In this document: piece after piece, positions 1-8,423 of the stretch
How positions within the stretch are numbered: the first letter of the stretch is position 1
How the letters are laid out: every line of letters begins with the position of its first letter
The notes under the pieces: model-generated
Databases searched by the model: none
What the model saw: only the letters and a program-made list of their open reading frames with translations
What the model was told of the DNA's origin: nothing
Position numbers and translations under genes: made by a program
Assembly: GCA_035277145.1 (NCBI GenBank)
Contig: DATELA010000115.1
Coordinates: forward strand, 1-16,111
Direction: 5' to 3'
DNA length: 16,111 nt
Origin: DASRAP01 sp035277145
GTDB taxonomy: Bacteria; Gemmatimonadota; Gemmatimonadetes; Gemmatimonadales; Gemmatimonadaceae

Positions 1-1577
1 TCGGCCTGCGCGCGTTCGTCGTGTCCACCGTGGTCAAATCCTTGCGGCTGCACGTGCGCGTTGCCGCGCGACGATGGAACGCCGTATTCAGAAATCACTA
101 CCGGCATGTCGCCGTGATGCGCAACGAGATCGCGCAGATAACCGAAGTAGTTGCTGCGGCCCCACGGTGACTCCGCGCGCGCGTATCCCGGGTCGAACAA
201 CATGAAATCGGGATAGTAGGGATACGCGTGAAACGACGCGAACAAACCTGCGGAAAATGTCGGTTGTGCACGCCAACGCATTGCGTCGAGTCCAATCGCA
301 TCGTTGTCGTATTCGCGCGATGGTTCTGGTGCGCGCTCACCGCGTCGTGTCATCAGCGCGGTCTCTTCAGCTCGCGACGATTCGGTCGGGTGCGTGAGCG
401 GGTCGAGCGTCGGCCAGTTGGTGTACGCAACGGGCCGTTGCGCGTTATAGCGGCGCATCTCGTACGCGATCATCGCGTCACAGAACTGCGCAAGCCATAC
501 GTCGACGGCGTTTCCGTCGTGCACGGCAACGTATGTCCCGTTGAACGCTCGCCGAGCCGGAAACTTCTTCGCGAACGCGACAACAGAAAACGGTTCCCAC
601 TCGCGCCCGATGATGTAGCCCAGCGTCCAGCGCGAGACATCGACGTCGTACAAGCCGGATGCATGTCCGGCACGCGGTTGAATCGCTGCGTTGCCGTGCA
701 GCAGATCGACCACGCGGTGCATTTCCGCGGTGAACGCCGCGTTCCATGCGCGGTCATCGTAATTCTCTTCGCGCGCTCCGGGCGGCAATTCGGTCCAGAC
801 GCCATGAATCAACCACAGCGCGCTATCCGGGTGCGCGCGATTCCACCGGTCGAGCGCGCGATAGAAGTGCGGTGGGTGAATCGTGTACACGCGCACCGTG
901 TTCGCGCCCATGCGTGCGGTGAGCGCGAGCCATTCGTCATACGTGCCATCGTCGTCCGGGAACTCCGACGGATGACGTCCCGGCAACGCCGCGCCGATGT
1001 TCACCGCTTTGATCCACAGCGGTGCCCATCGTCCCGCCGCGTCTTGGACCTCAAAACGCCGTGGCGCAACGCGCGCGACGATCGTTGTCGTCTCCGGCCG
1101 CGCGCGCCGCGGCAGCAACGTCGAATCCACCGGAGCAGGGATGCGCCGCACGTACGACTGGGCCAGCGAATCGTTCGGCGCAATCGCAAGCACCCGTACG
1201 AATGCAGTGCGCGCCGTCGCGAGGTCGTTGGTGCGCCAGGCAACCAGGCCGCGACCGGTCAGCGCGTCGTACGATTCCGGTTGCCGCGCGAGTGCCGAAT
1301 CGAAGTACGCGCGCGCATTGGCGAGCCGAGCTTGATTGAGGGCGGCGTAGCCGCGTCCGGTCAGTGCACCGGCGTCGCGCGGACACACCGAGAGCGCCGC
1401 GCTGAACGCGCTATCAGCAGAACGGGCTGCACCAGACCGGAGCCGAATCCAGCCGGCGTTGATGAGGGAATCGGCGCGCTGGCGCGCGCATGTTTGCGCG
1501 CCGAGCTCACCCCCCAATACCAGTGCCGCCACGATCGCCGCGCTCACCAGGTGCGTGCGCGGCCCGCGATCACTCAT
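1..1577 (-). CDS. Secreted TPR plus glycoside-hydrolase-like protein, 3' end off the window
   Basis: The frame is open from ATG at 1577 to the window edge, 525 residues with no stop, so the C-terminus is missing. Residues about 8-28 form a hydrophobic signal peptide ending near LGAQT. Residues about 35-145 are helical TPR-like repeats (ALTGRGYAALNQARL and ALTGRGLVAWRTNDL line up). From about 165 the protein resembles a (beta/alpha)8 glycoside hydrolase: WIKAVNIG, then GANTVRVYTIHPP, then GYIIGREWEPF with E326 as candidate acid/base, and MPVVISEYG with E497 as candidate nucleophile. These resemble the strand-4 and strand-7 glutamates of clan GH-A, although Arg replaces the usual Asn before the first Glu. 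The start overlaps the upstream receiver gene by ATGA, so the two are probably translationally coupled. I infer trimming or hydrolysis of an exopolysaccharide made by the nearby glycosyltransferase. The exact GH family and substrate are unknown. Confidence 0.85.
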   Translation of the reverse strand, partial: MSDRGPRTHLVSAAIVAALVLGGELGAQTCARQRADSLINAGWIRLRSGAARSADSAFSAALSVCPRDAGALTGRGYAALNQARLANARAYFDSALARQPESYDALTGRGLVAWRTNDLATARTAFVRVLAIAPNDSLAQSYVRRIPAPVDSTLLPRRARPETTTIVARVAPRRFEVQDAAGRWAPLWIKAVNIGAALPGRHPSEFPDDDGTYDEWLALTARMGANTVRVYTIHPPHFYRALDRWNRAHPDSALWLIHGVWTELPPGAREENYDDRAWNAAFTAEMHRVVDLLHGNAAIQPRAGHASGLYDVDVSRWTLGYIIGREWEPFSVVAFAKKFPARRAFNGTYVAVHDGNAVDVWLAQFCDAMIAYEMRRYNAQRPVAYTNWPTLDPLTHPTESSRAEETALMTRRGERAPEPSREYDNDAIGLDAMRWRAQPTFSAGLFASFHAYPYYPDFMLFDPGYARAESPWGRSNYFGYLRDLVAHHGDMPVVISEYGVPSSRGNAHVQPQGFDHGGHDERAQA

Positions 1578-1933
1578 GCCAGTGCCGCCCTTAAGTCGCC
1601 CGCCAGCGTCATCGGATCGAACGGTTTCACCAGGCACGCTTTCGCGCCTAGCGCGAGTGCGCGGTCGACCTCGCCGCGCTGTGTACGGGCCGTGAGAAAC
1701 ACGACCGGCACGTGGGCGGTGGCCGGGTCCGCTTTCAGGCGTTCGCAGGTGGCGTACCCGTCCGTTCCGGGCATCATCGCGTCCAGCACGAACGCGTCCC
1801 ACCGTTCATCGGCGCGCGCCAGCACCGCGTCCCCCGAGTCGACGATCGTCGCGTCAATCTCCGGATCGACCTTCAAAGCCAGATCGAGTATGACCCGGAT
1901 GTCGGGATCGTCGTCTGCGCAGAGGATTCGCAT
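1574..1933 (-). CDS. Stand-alone receiver-domain response regulator
   Basis: This 119-residue protein is a single CheY-like receiver domain with no output domain. The acidic pocket is D7-D9 (CADDDPD), the phospho-acceptor is D51 (FVLDAMMPGTDGY), the switch Thr is T81 (FLTAR) and the conserved Lys is K103 (LVKPFD), so it should be phosphorylatable. The frame stays open far upstream, but that part is antisense to the divergent gene at 2039 and has no receiver similarity; MRIL is the natural start. An AAGGAG lies at 1950-1955, about 16 nt from the ATG and too far to be a good Shine-Dalgarno. Its stop overlaps the start of the TPR/hydrolase gene. As a domain with no output it probably acts by protein contact or as a phosphate shuttle, perhaps with the hybrid kinase at 6478-8421 or the HPt protein at 2039-3961. 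Confidence 0.93.
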   Translation of the reverse strand: MRILCADDDPDIRVILDLALKVDPEIDATIVDSGDAVLARADERWDAFVLDAMMPGTDGYATCERLKADPATAHVPVVFLTARTQRGEVDRALALGAKACLVKPFDPMTLAGDLRAALA

Positions 1934-2038
1934 CGTCCAAACCTGACCACTCCTTGGCGCCGTGGGCAACCCGCCTCTTCTCTCCAACGCGATCTCTGCC
2001 GAAACTATGATCGTGACCGGCGACACCGCACACGCGCG
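1934..2038. promoter_or_regulatory. Divergent intergenic region between receiver and HPt/REC genes
   Basis: These 105 bp separate two outward-facing operons, so promoters for both should lie here or overlap the 5' ends. I see no convincing -35/-10 pair, operator dyad or strong ribosome binding site for the plus-strand gene. The region is inferred to be regulatory from gene orientation alone. Confidence 0.4.
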
Positions 2039-3961
2039 ATGACGGATCTCCCGGGCGTGGACCGGCTCGAACAAGGGCTGCAGGCGATGCGCGAGAAATA
2101 CCGCGCAGGCCTGCCCGCGACGCTCGCTACCCTCGGCCAGCTTGCGGCGCAAATCGATACGACTCCCACCGAAAGCGCCGTGCTGGAATCGCTGCGCCGC
2201 GAAGTGCACCGCCTGCATGGCTCGGCGGGCACGTATGGGTTCGACGACGCCAGCCGGCTGGCAGCGGCGCTCGAAGCGCGGCTCGTTGCGTGGAGCAGCG
2301 ATGCGCACGCCGAGCCCGAGCAGCGCGGACTCATCGTGGGGAATTTCATTCGCGCGCTGCGAACCAGCGTACTGACTCCCGAAGGTGCGCCGTCCGATGG
2401 ACCTGAGCGCGTCGTTGCGTTGATTGGTGTTCCCGAGGTCGTCGCGCGGGGAATCGTCGCTGAGGCATCGTTGCGCGGGTTCAATGCACAGCGCGTCGAA
2501 CCGGCCGCGGCGTCGCGGGAAACGCTCGAAGCGATCGCTCCGCGCGCGCTCATCGCGCCGGCGGATTCGCTCGCGAGCGTACCAGACGGACTCGGCGTTC
2601 CCGTCGTTGTGCTCGCCGAACGCGGCGACGGCAAAACCGCGAGGCACATGCGCACACCCGACGCGCCGCTCTTCACGGTTGCGATGGACGAACCGCCGAC
2701 GTCGGTGCTCGACATCGTGCAGGACATTTCGACGCGCACGGACCTGGGCGGCGCCACGTTGCTCGTGGTCGACGACGATCCTGTGATGCTCACCGTGATT
2801 CGGTCGATCGCGGAGCACGATGGCCTGCGCGTGGTGTCATTGGAATCCGCGGACGACCTGCGCGAAACCATCGCGCGCGAAGCGCCCGCGATGCTGGTGA
2901 TGGACATCCACCTTGGTACGGCGAGTGGCGTCGATATCACGCGTGAACTGCGTCTGGAGCCGAGTGGACGCGATCTGGCCATCGTGTTGTTTTCCGGTCA
3001 GAAGGATCCAGCGACTCGCGAACAGGCGTTTCGCGCGGGCGCCGACGATTTCTTCGCGAAGCCCGTCGTCCCAGCGGAATTGCGCCGGCGTTTACACGAG
3101 CGCCTGGAGCGCCGGCGGCTGCGGCGCCTCGCTGATGGTGTGCATCCGCTCATCGACGTCACGCTTGCTGCGCGCACCACACGCGAAGCCGCGTCGATGT
3201 GGTCGAACAAAACCGCGCAAACGATGATCGTTGTTCGCGCAGCGCCGGGTTTTGACGACATCGAGTGGCTCGCGGAAGTTCGTCGTATCGCCGCGGCGCT
3301 CGCGCCGCATACGCACGCACTCGGGTTCGACGAAGACGACGCGTTACTCGCCGTCTCGCGTGATGATGCGACGGCGGTGACGCTGCAGGTCGAAACGCTG
3401 CGCTCGGCCCGGCCGGGCAACGCACCGCTGTGGCACGCAGGTGTCGCGGCGGCCGCAGACGCGGGCGGTGTGTTCGGTCGCGCGCGCCGCGCCGCGATGG
3501 AAGCGCTCGACGTCGCACGCCGCAGCGGCGCGCTCGGTGTGCATCGATGGACGCTCGAGGACGACGCGGTCGCGCCAGATGTCATTGTCGTCGAAGACGA
3601 CGCCGCGCTCGCGGACATGCTGCAATACGCGTTGCGGCTTGGCGGCTACACGTATCGCGCGTTCGGCGACGGACACGCTGCGCTCGACGGCATGCTCGCG
3701 ATGCGTACGGGGTCGCGCCGGCCAGTCGTGCTGCTCGATGTGGACCTTCCCGGACTTGACGGACACTCGCTGCACGAGCGGCTGCGCGTCGAACGGCCCG
3801 GCGCGTTCGTCGTGGTCTTTGTCTCGGTACACGCGAGTGAAGGCGATCAGGTGCGCGCGCTCAACGCCGGCGCGTGGGACTATCTCGCGAAGCCGCTCAA
3901 CCTGCGTGTGCTGCTCGCCAAGCTCCCGGTGTGGCTCGCGCGCGCTGCCGCTGAACCGTGA
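2039..3961 (+). CDS. Multidomain phosphorelay protein: HPt, REC, degenerate GGDEF, REC
   Basis: The protein has 640 residues and starts at ATG 2039; no nearby in-frame alternative start is visible. Residues 1-110 form an HPt domain with the motif HRLHGSAGTYGF, H57 being the expected phosphohistidine. Residues 120-225 look like a receiver fold lacking the acidic residues. Residues 238-355 are an intact receiver with D245-D247, acceptor D289 (LVMDIHLG), S319 and K341. Residues about 365-505 resemble a diguanylate cyclase fold, but the GGDEF position reads GFDEDDALLAV, so it is probably catalytically dead. Residues 513-635 are a second intact receiver with E519, D520, acceptor D567 (LLDVDLPGLDG), S596 and K618. 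Its stop overlaps the GTG of the HEAT-repeat gene. The arrangement suggests a phosphorelay hub that may control the membrane proteins encoded after it. Confidence 0.9.
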   Translation: MTDLPGVDRLEQGLQAMREKYRAGLPATLATLGQLAAQIDTTPTESAVLESLRREVHRLHGSAGTYGFDDASRLAAALEARLVAWSSDAHAEPEQRGLIVGNFIRALRTSVLTPEGAPSDGPERVVALIGVPEVVARGIVAEASLRGFNAQRVEPAAASRETLEAIAPRALIAPADSLASVPDGLGVPVVVLAERGDGKTARHMRTPDAPLFTVAMDEPPTSVLDIVQDISTRTDLGGATLLVVDDDPVMLTVIRSIAEHDGLRVVSLESADDLRETIAREAPAMLVMDIHLGTASGVDITRELRLEPSGRDLAIVLFSGQKDPATREQAFRAGADDFFAKPVVPAELRRRLHERLERRRLRRLADGVHPLIDVTLAARTTREAASMWSNKTAQTMIVVRAAPGFDDIEWLAEVRRIAAALAPHTHALGFDEDDALLAVSRDDATAVTLQVETLRSARPGNAPLWHAGVAAAADAGGVFGRARRAAMEALDVARRSGALGVHRWTLEDDAVAPDVIVVEDDAALADMLQYALRLGGYTYRAFGDGHAALDGMLAMRTGSRRPVVLLDVDLPGLDGHSLHERLRVERPGAFVVVFVSVHASEGDQVRALNAGAWDYLAKPLNLRVLLAKLPVWLARAAAEP

Positions 3962-5025
3962 CATTCACGGCGCTCGTCGCAGTATCGGTGGCGCAGCTGT
4001 TGTTCGCGATTCTCTTGTCCGTGTTCATTTTCGTGCACCGGCGCACGGCAGAACGGCGCGCGCGTGAAGAGGCACGCGGCCTCGCCGCGCTGCAAGGACC
4101 CGTGCGCGAATGGCTCGTTGGGGAAGGGAGCGCGGAGCGCGTGCGTGAGGGCCTGAGCAAACTGCCGGCGGACACCGCGCGCTATACCGCATTGCGCATT
4201 GGACGGCACAACGTCGCCGTCGAAGTGCGCCAGGAATTCGCCGTGATCGTGCGCGATGCACCGTGGGTCCGCGACGGGTTGCAACAAATCGGCTCCGCGT
4301 GGTGGTGGCGGCGGCTCGAAGCGGCGCGGTTGCTCGCCGATCTCGGAACGTCGGCGGACGAAACACGTGTGCGCACGCTGTTGCGCGATCCGCATCCGGC
4401 GGTACGCGCGGCGGCGACGAGTTGTCTGCGCCGTATTGCGAGTCCCGCGGTGATCGACGTGGTGCTCGACGAGCTGCCGGCGCAGCCGCTGGTGGTGCGC
4501 AGCCACCAGATGTCGATGTTGCGCGAACAATGGGAACTCACGCGCACTGCGTTGATTCGCCGGCTTGGCCCGGAAGCGCCGGTCGAGAAACTGCCGCATT
4601 GGGTGAACGTCGCCGAAGTGCTCGAGATGCCGGATGTGCTCGCGCGCGTGATTCCGCTGCACGCCCACCCCGTGGACGAAGTGCGCATCGCCGTCGCGCG
4701 CGCGCTGAAGAAGTATTTCCATCCGGACGCGATTTGGATCGTTCGCGAAATGCTCGAGGACCCCGATTGGCGCGTGCGCGCGCAAGCCGCGCGATCGGCG
4801 GGTGTCTTGCGTGATCCGTCGATCATCGATGCGCTCGAGAAGCGACTGAGCGATTCCACGTGGTGGGTGCGTTTTCGCTCATCGCTCGCGCTCGCGCAAC
4901 TCGGCGAGCCAGGCCGCGCTGCGTTGCGGAACGTGCGCAATTCAAGCGATCCGTTCGCGGCGCAAATGGCGGTGATGGTCAGCGGACTCTCCGCGGGCAG
5001 CATCGTGGAGTTGATCGAAGGATGA
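3958..5025 (+). CDS. Membrane-anchored HEAT-repeat protein
   Basis: This 355-residue protein starts with GTG inside the previous stop codon (GTGA). Residues 3-27 form one hydrophobic segment (ALVAVSVAQLLFAILLSVF) followed by HRRTAERRAR, so the rest should face the cytoplasm under the positive-inside rule. Residues about 100-345 contain HEAT/PBS-lyase-like helical repeats. The clearest units are RRLEAARLLADLG with DPHPAVRAAATSCL, DEVRIAVARALKKY, DPDWRVRAQAARSAGVL, and STWWVRFRSSLALAQLG. No catalytic residues are apparent. The downstream glycosyltransferase gene overlaps it by ATGA, which suggests fixed stoichiometry. I infer a scaffold or regulatory partner of that enzyme at the inner membrane, possibly receiving the signal from the receiver protein encoded upstream. 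The fold is clear; the specific role is not established by sequence. Confidence 0.9.
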   Translation: MTFTALVAVSVAQLLFAILLSVFIFVHRRTAERRAREEARGLAALQGPVREWLVGEGSAERVREGLSKLPADTARYTALRIGRHNVAVEVRQEFAVIVRDAPWVRDGLQQIGSAWWWRRLEAARLLADLGTSADETRVRTLLRDPHPAVRAAATSCLRRIASPAVIDVVLDELPAQPLVVRSHQMSMLREQWELTRTALIRRLGPEAPVEKLPHWVNVAEVLEMPDVLARVIPLHAHPVDEVRIAVARALKKYFHPDAIWIVREMLEDPDWRVRAQAARSAGVLRDPSIIDALEKRLSDSTWWVRFRSSLALAQLGEPGRAALRNVRNSSDPFAAQMAVMVSGLSAGSIVELIEG

Positions 5026-6467
5026 GCGTGTTTTCTCCCGACGTGTGGCGCGATGTGGTGTGGTGGTTCGACCACGGTGCGCTCCTGTACTTCCTCGCGC
5101 TCAACTCGTTTTACGCGCTGCTGTTGATCGCGGCGATTCCGGAATTGTGGACGCACTATCACATCGCCGAAGATGAAGACTTCCGGCAACTCCTCGGCAC
5201 GAACGCATTGCCGCCGCTGACCCTGCTCGTGCCCGCGCACAATGAGGAAGTCACCATCAGATCGAGCGTCCTGTCGTTCATTACGCTCGAGTATCCGCGC
5301 CACGAAGTCGTGCTCATCAACGACGGATCCAAGGATCGCACGATCGACGTGCTGATTCGCGAATTCGACTTGTATGAAGTGCCGCCGGTGTTTCCGGTGA
5401 CGATACCGACGAAACCCATCCGCGCGTATTACCGCTCACGTCACCATTCGAAGCTGCTCGTGATCGATAAGGAGAACGGCGGTAAAGCGGACGCGCTCAA
5501 CGCGGGACTCAACGCGGCGCGGTTTCCGTACGTGGTCGCGGTCGATGCCGACACGCTCATCGAACCCGATGCGCTGATTCGGTTGGGGCGCCCGTTCCTT
5601 CTCGGCGAAAACGTCGCGGCGGTTGGCGGAACGATTCGCGTGGTGAATGGTTCCGTCGTGCAGCATGGGCGCGTGACCGATGCGCGCGTCGATACACGCT
5701 TGCTGCCGGGTTGTCAGAGCGTGGAATACTTGCGCGCGTATTTGTTCGGCCGTCTCGGATGGAATCGCCTGGGTGGGAACCTCGTTATTTCAGGTGCATT
5801 CGGATTGTTTCGCCGTGATTACGTACTCGCGATTGGCGGCTATCGCACGGACAACATCACCGAAGACATGGATCTTGTCGTGCGGCTTCATCGGTATTTG
5901 CGCGAGAACAAAATCCAGGCGGAGTTGCCGTTCATTCCCGACCCGGTTGCGTGGACCGAAGTGCCGTCGACCGTACGCGGTCTCGCGCGCCAGCGTGAAC
6001 GGTGGCATCGCGGATTGATCGCGACGCTCCTCGCGCATCGCACAATGATCTTCAATCCGAAATACGGCACGATCGGGATGATGGCAATGCCGTTCTACTT
6101 CTTTGGCGAGTTGCTGGCGCCGCTCGTCGAAGTCGTCGGGATCCTGATGATCCCGGTGGGTCTGAGTCTTGGCGCGATCAACTGGACGTTCGCCGCGCTC
6201 TTCATTGGCGTCGCGCTCGGCTACGGCCTCCTGCTTTCGATTTGGGGCATCATTCTTGAAGCGACGAGTTTCCGCCGCTATCGCAGAGCGCGCGATTACG
6301 CGCGCTTGATTGGATTTGCCATCATCGAGAACTTCGGGTTCCGGCAACTCACGGTGTGGTATCGCCTGCAAGCGTTCTGGAAGTTCGCGCGCGGCGCGCA
6401 CACATGGGGTGCCATGACGCGCGAGGGATTCAGCGCGACGACGGCGCGCGCGGCAAAGAAGTCCTGA
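5022..6467 (+). CDS. Processive family 2 glycosyltransferase, membrane-bound
   Basis: The 481-residue protein starts at the ATG overlapping the HEAT gene's stop. Residues about 18-42 form a transmembrane helix. The cytoplasmic GT-A domain at about 62-330 carries the full set of processive GT2 motifs: LVPAHNEE (69-76), INDGS with D101, VDAD with D175 and D177, ITED with D282 as likely base, and QRERW at 324-328. C-terminal membrane helices lie at about 350-375 and 378-412, followed by an amphipathic or re-entrant stretch near 428-440. This is the layout of cellulose, hyaluronan and poly-N-acetylglucosamine synthases (BcsA, HasA, PgaC). It lacks a PilZ domain, so c-di-GMP control through PilZ is not expected. 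The polymer cannot be named from sequence; poly-GlcNAc-like is one possibility. It is probably co-expressed with the HEAT and HPt/REC proteins. Confidence 0.94.
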   Translation: MSVFSPDVWRDVVWWFDHGALLYFLALNSFYALLLIAAIPELWTHYHIAEDEDFRQLLGTNALPPLTLLVPAHNEEVTIRSSVLSFITLEYPRHEVVLINDGSKDRTIDVLIREFDLYEVPPVFPVTIPTKPIRAYYRSRHHSKLLVIDKENGGKADALNAGLNAARFPYVVAVDADTLIEPDALIRLGRPFLLGENVAAVGGTIRVVNGSVVQHGRVTDARVDTRLLPGCQSVEYLRAYLFGRLGWNRLGGNLVISGAFGLFRRDYVLAIGGYRTDNITEDMDLVVRLHRYLRENKIQAELPFIPDPVAWTEVPSTVRGLARQRERWHRGLIATLLAHRTMIFNPKYGTIGMMAMPFYFFGELLAPLVEVVGILMIPVGLSLGAINWTFAALFIGVALGYGLLLSIWGIILEATSFRRYRRARDYARLIGFAIIENFGFRQLTVWYRLQAFWKFARGAHTWGAMTREGFSATTARAAKKS

Positions 6468-6477
6468 CGCGCCGCGA

Positions 6478-8421
6478 TTAGCCGTGCCCGTGCGCGGTGA
6501 GCACCGCGCGCAATCTGCGGATCACGAGCGATTCGGCGTGGCGTGATTTGACGAACACGTGCGCCGGTGGAACGCGAATGTCGTCGTAACGCTCGGCTTC
6601 GTATTCGGATGCGGTGAACACAAGCACCGGCAGCGAATGGTATACATCCATCGCGCGCAGCCGGCGCACGAGCTCAAATCCGTCCATTCCCGACAGATCG
6701 GGATCGATGAGCACCACGTTCACACGTCCGCGTCGCGCGATGGCGATCGCTTCTTCCGCGGTATGTGCCGCGACGACCTGGCCGTACGGTTGCGCGAGCG
6801 TGGTGAGGATGTCGACCATCGACGGATCGTCCTCCACCATCAGGATGCGAGCGCGCCCGTCGTCCGCGTCGTATTCGGCACTCGGTCGCGGCGCGATCGC
6901 AATCGCGACGCGAAACACCGTGCCGCGCCCAACGGTTGAATCAAAACTCACCTCGGCGCCGTGCAATTGCGCGATGCGCTGCACGATCGCCAACCCGAGA
7001 CCCGTACCGCCGCTGGTGCCTTCCGCTTGCTGAAAGCGCCCGAACATGCGCGCACGAAACTCGTCCGGAATCCCGGGGCCGCGGTCCGTTACGGACACCG
7101 TCGCCCGCCCGCCGTCGAGCTCCAGGCGCACGTCCACCGTCTCACCGCGCGGCGAAAACTTCACAGCGTTCGAGACGAGGTTCGTGAACAACTGCACAAG
7201 GCGGTCACTGTCACCAATGATGTCCGCTGACGTGTCGCCGCTCAGGCGGACCGTGACCGCGTGTTCGCGTGCGAATTCCTGGATACCGGCAACCGTGGCA
7301 TCGAGCACCTGGTAGAGGTCGACGGCGTCGCGGCGCACTTCGAATCGCGCCGACTCCATTTTCTCGATATCGAGAATGTCGTTGATGAGCCGGACCAGCC
7401 GCTCCGTGTTCTGCAGCGCAATGCGTAGCAGTGGGATCGCGGTGTCGGGCACCGTGCCAACTTTTCCGCCGAGCAACAGACCAAGCGCGCCGCGGATCGA
7501 TGTGAGCGGCGTCCGGAGCTCGTGCGACACCGTCGACACGAAATCCGTCTTCATGCGCTCGATTTCGCGCAATGACCGCATTTCAGTCTGCAGCGTTTCT
7601 TCGCGATGCTCGACGGCGATCGACAAACGATCGAAGGCAGTTGCAAGTCGCGCGAGCTCGGCATTCGACGACGCCGCGTCCGTGGGGATGCGCGCGCTCG
7701 CGTACGCACCCTCCGCCAGCGCCTCTGCGCCGCGCACCACGACGTTCAGCGCATTGCGCACCGATCGCATCATGAGTACAACGACGAGCAGCACGCTCGT
7801 CAGCACCGCGATGCGCACCAGGAGGAGCTCTCTCGCGTCATCGCGTGCATCGGCTGCGGCGAGTTCACGCTGCAATCCCGCTTCAGCGGCCAGCGTGCCG
7901 CGCAGTGTTTCGCGCGCGGCAACAGCGGAATCCATGAGCGTGTTCCCGAGGGCAACCGCGGCGCGAACGCGTGCATCGGTAGTCGACGCGCCGTTCCGGA
8001 TCAACAGCATGCTCGGCTGCGCGGCTTCGCGACGCCATTTTGATACGGCCCCGAGCCAGGTGACGAACGCAGCCTGCGCGCCGCGGAACGGAGTAATCTC
8101 GAACGCCACGGAATCGCGCAACGCGGTGAACCTGCGCTCGGCGGCGCGATACGGCGCCAGCAACGTGTCGTCGCGCGTGAGCAGATAGTTGCGCTGCGCG
8201 CTTTGCATCGCGAGCGATACTGTACCGAGTTCTGCAACCTGCGTCTCGAGCCGGCCGACCATCGCACTGGTGCTGCGCGTTTCCGCGGCGCGCGCATCGC
8301 GCCGGTTCGCGAGACCCCGCGATAAGAACGCCCAGCCGATAGTGATGCTCACCGTGATGCCGGCGAGTTGAATCGCCAGCGGGAGACGGCGCCACCAACG
8401 GGGCCCGGACCAGGAAGGCAC
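6478..8421 (-). CDS. Hybrid sensor histidine kinase (CHASE3-like, HAMP, HisKA, HATPase, REC)
   Basis: The protein has 647 residues. A transmembrane helix at about 14-34 and another at about 201-219 enclose a helical periplasmic region with SAQRNYLLTRDDTLLAPY, typical of CHASE3-type sensors. HAMP follows at about 220-275. The dimerisation/phosphoacceptor domain has SHELRTP with H300. The ATPase domain has an N box (TNLVSNAVKF, N414 and N418), a G1 box (DRGPGI, 446-451) and a G2 box (GGTGLGL, 471-477). A C-terminal receiver has E530, D531 and D532, acceptor D573 (LIDPDLSGMDG), T603 and K625. The start is GTG with no visible Shine-Dalgarno and abuts the heptamer array. The gene converges on the glycosyltransferase gene with only 10 bp between stop codons. 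It is a plausible phosphate donor for H57 of the HPt protein, inferred from proximity. Confidence 0.95.
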   Translation of the reverse strand: MPSWSGPRWWRRLPLAIQLAGITVSITIGWAFLSRGLANRRDARAAETRSTSAMVGRLETQVAELGTVSLAMQSAQRNYLLTRDDTLLAPYRAAERRFTALRDSVAFEITPFRGAQAAFVTWLGAVSKWRREAAQPSMLLIRNGASTTDARVRAAVALGNTLMDSAVAARETLRGTLAAEAGLQRELAAADARDDARELLLVRIAVLTSVLLVVVLMMRSVRNALNVVVRGAEALAEGAYASARIPTDAASSNAELARLATAFDRLSIAVEHREETLQTEMRSLREIERMKTDFVSTVSHELRTPLTSIRGALGLLLGGKVGTVPDTAIPLLRIALQNTERLVRLINDILDIEKMESARFEVRRDAVDLYQVLDATVAGIQEFAREHAVTVRLSGDTSADIIGDSDRLVQLFTNLVSNAVKFSPRGETVDVRLELDGGRATVSVTDRGPGIPDEFRARMFGRFQQAEGTSGGTGLGLAIVQRIAQLHGAEVSFDSTVGRGTVFRVAIAIAPRPSAEYDADDGRARILMVEDDPSMVDILTTLAQPYGQVVAAHTAEEAIAIARRGRVNVVLIDPDLSGMDGFELVRRLRAMDVYHSLPVLVFTASEYEAERYDDIRVPPAHVFVKSRHAESLVIRRLRAVLTAHGHG

Positions 8422-8423
8422 GG

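Noticed and set aside
228..1946. 572-codon plus-strand open frame
   Set aside because: It is antisense to the hydrolase and receiver genes, has Arg/Ala-rich composition and no family motif. The minus-strand frame reads clear domains.
1934..2818. N-terminal extension of the minus-strand receiver frame
   Set aside because: It is antisense to the HPt/REC gene and shows no domain; the receiver begins exactly at MRIL.
6465..6480. Bidirectional terminator between the converging GT2 and kinase genes
   Set aside because: Only 10 bp separate the stops and no hairpin with a T-tract is visible.
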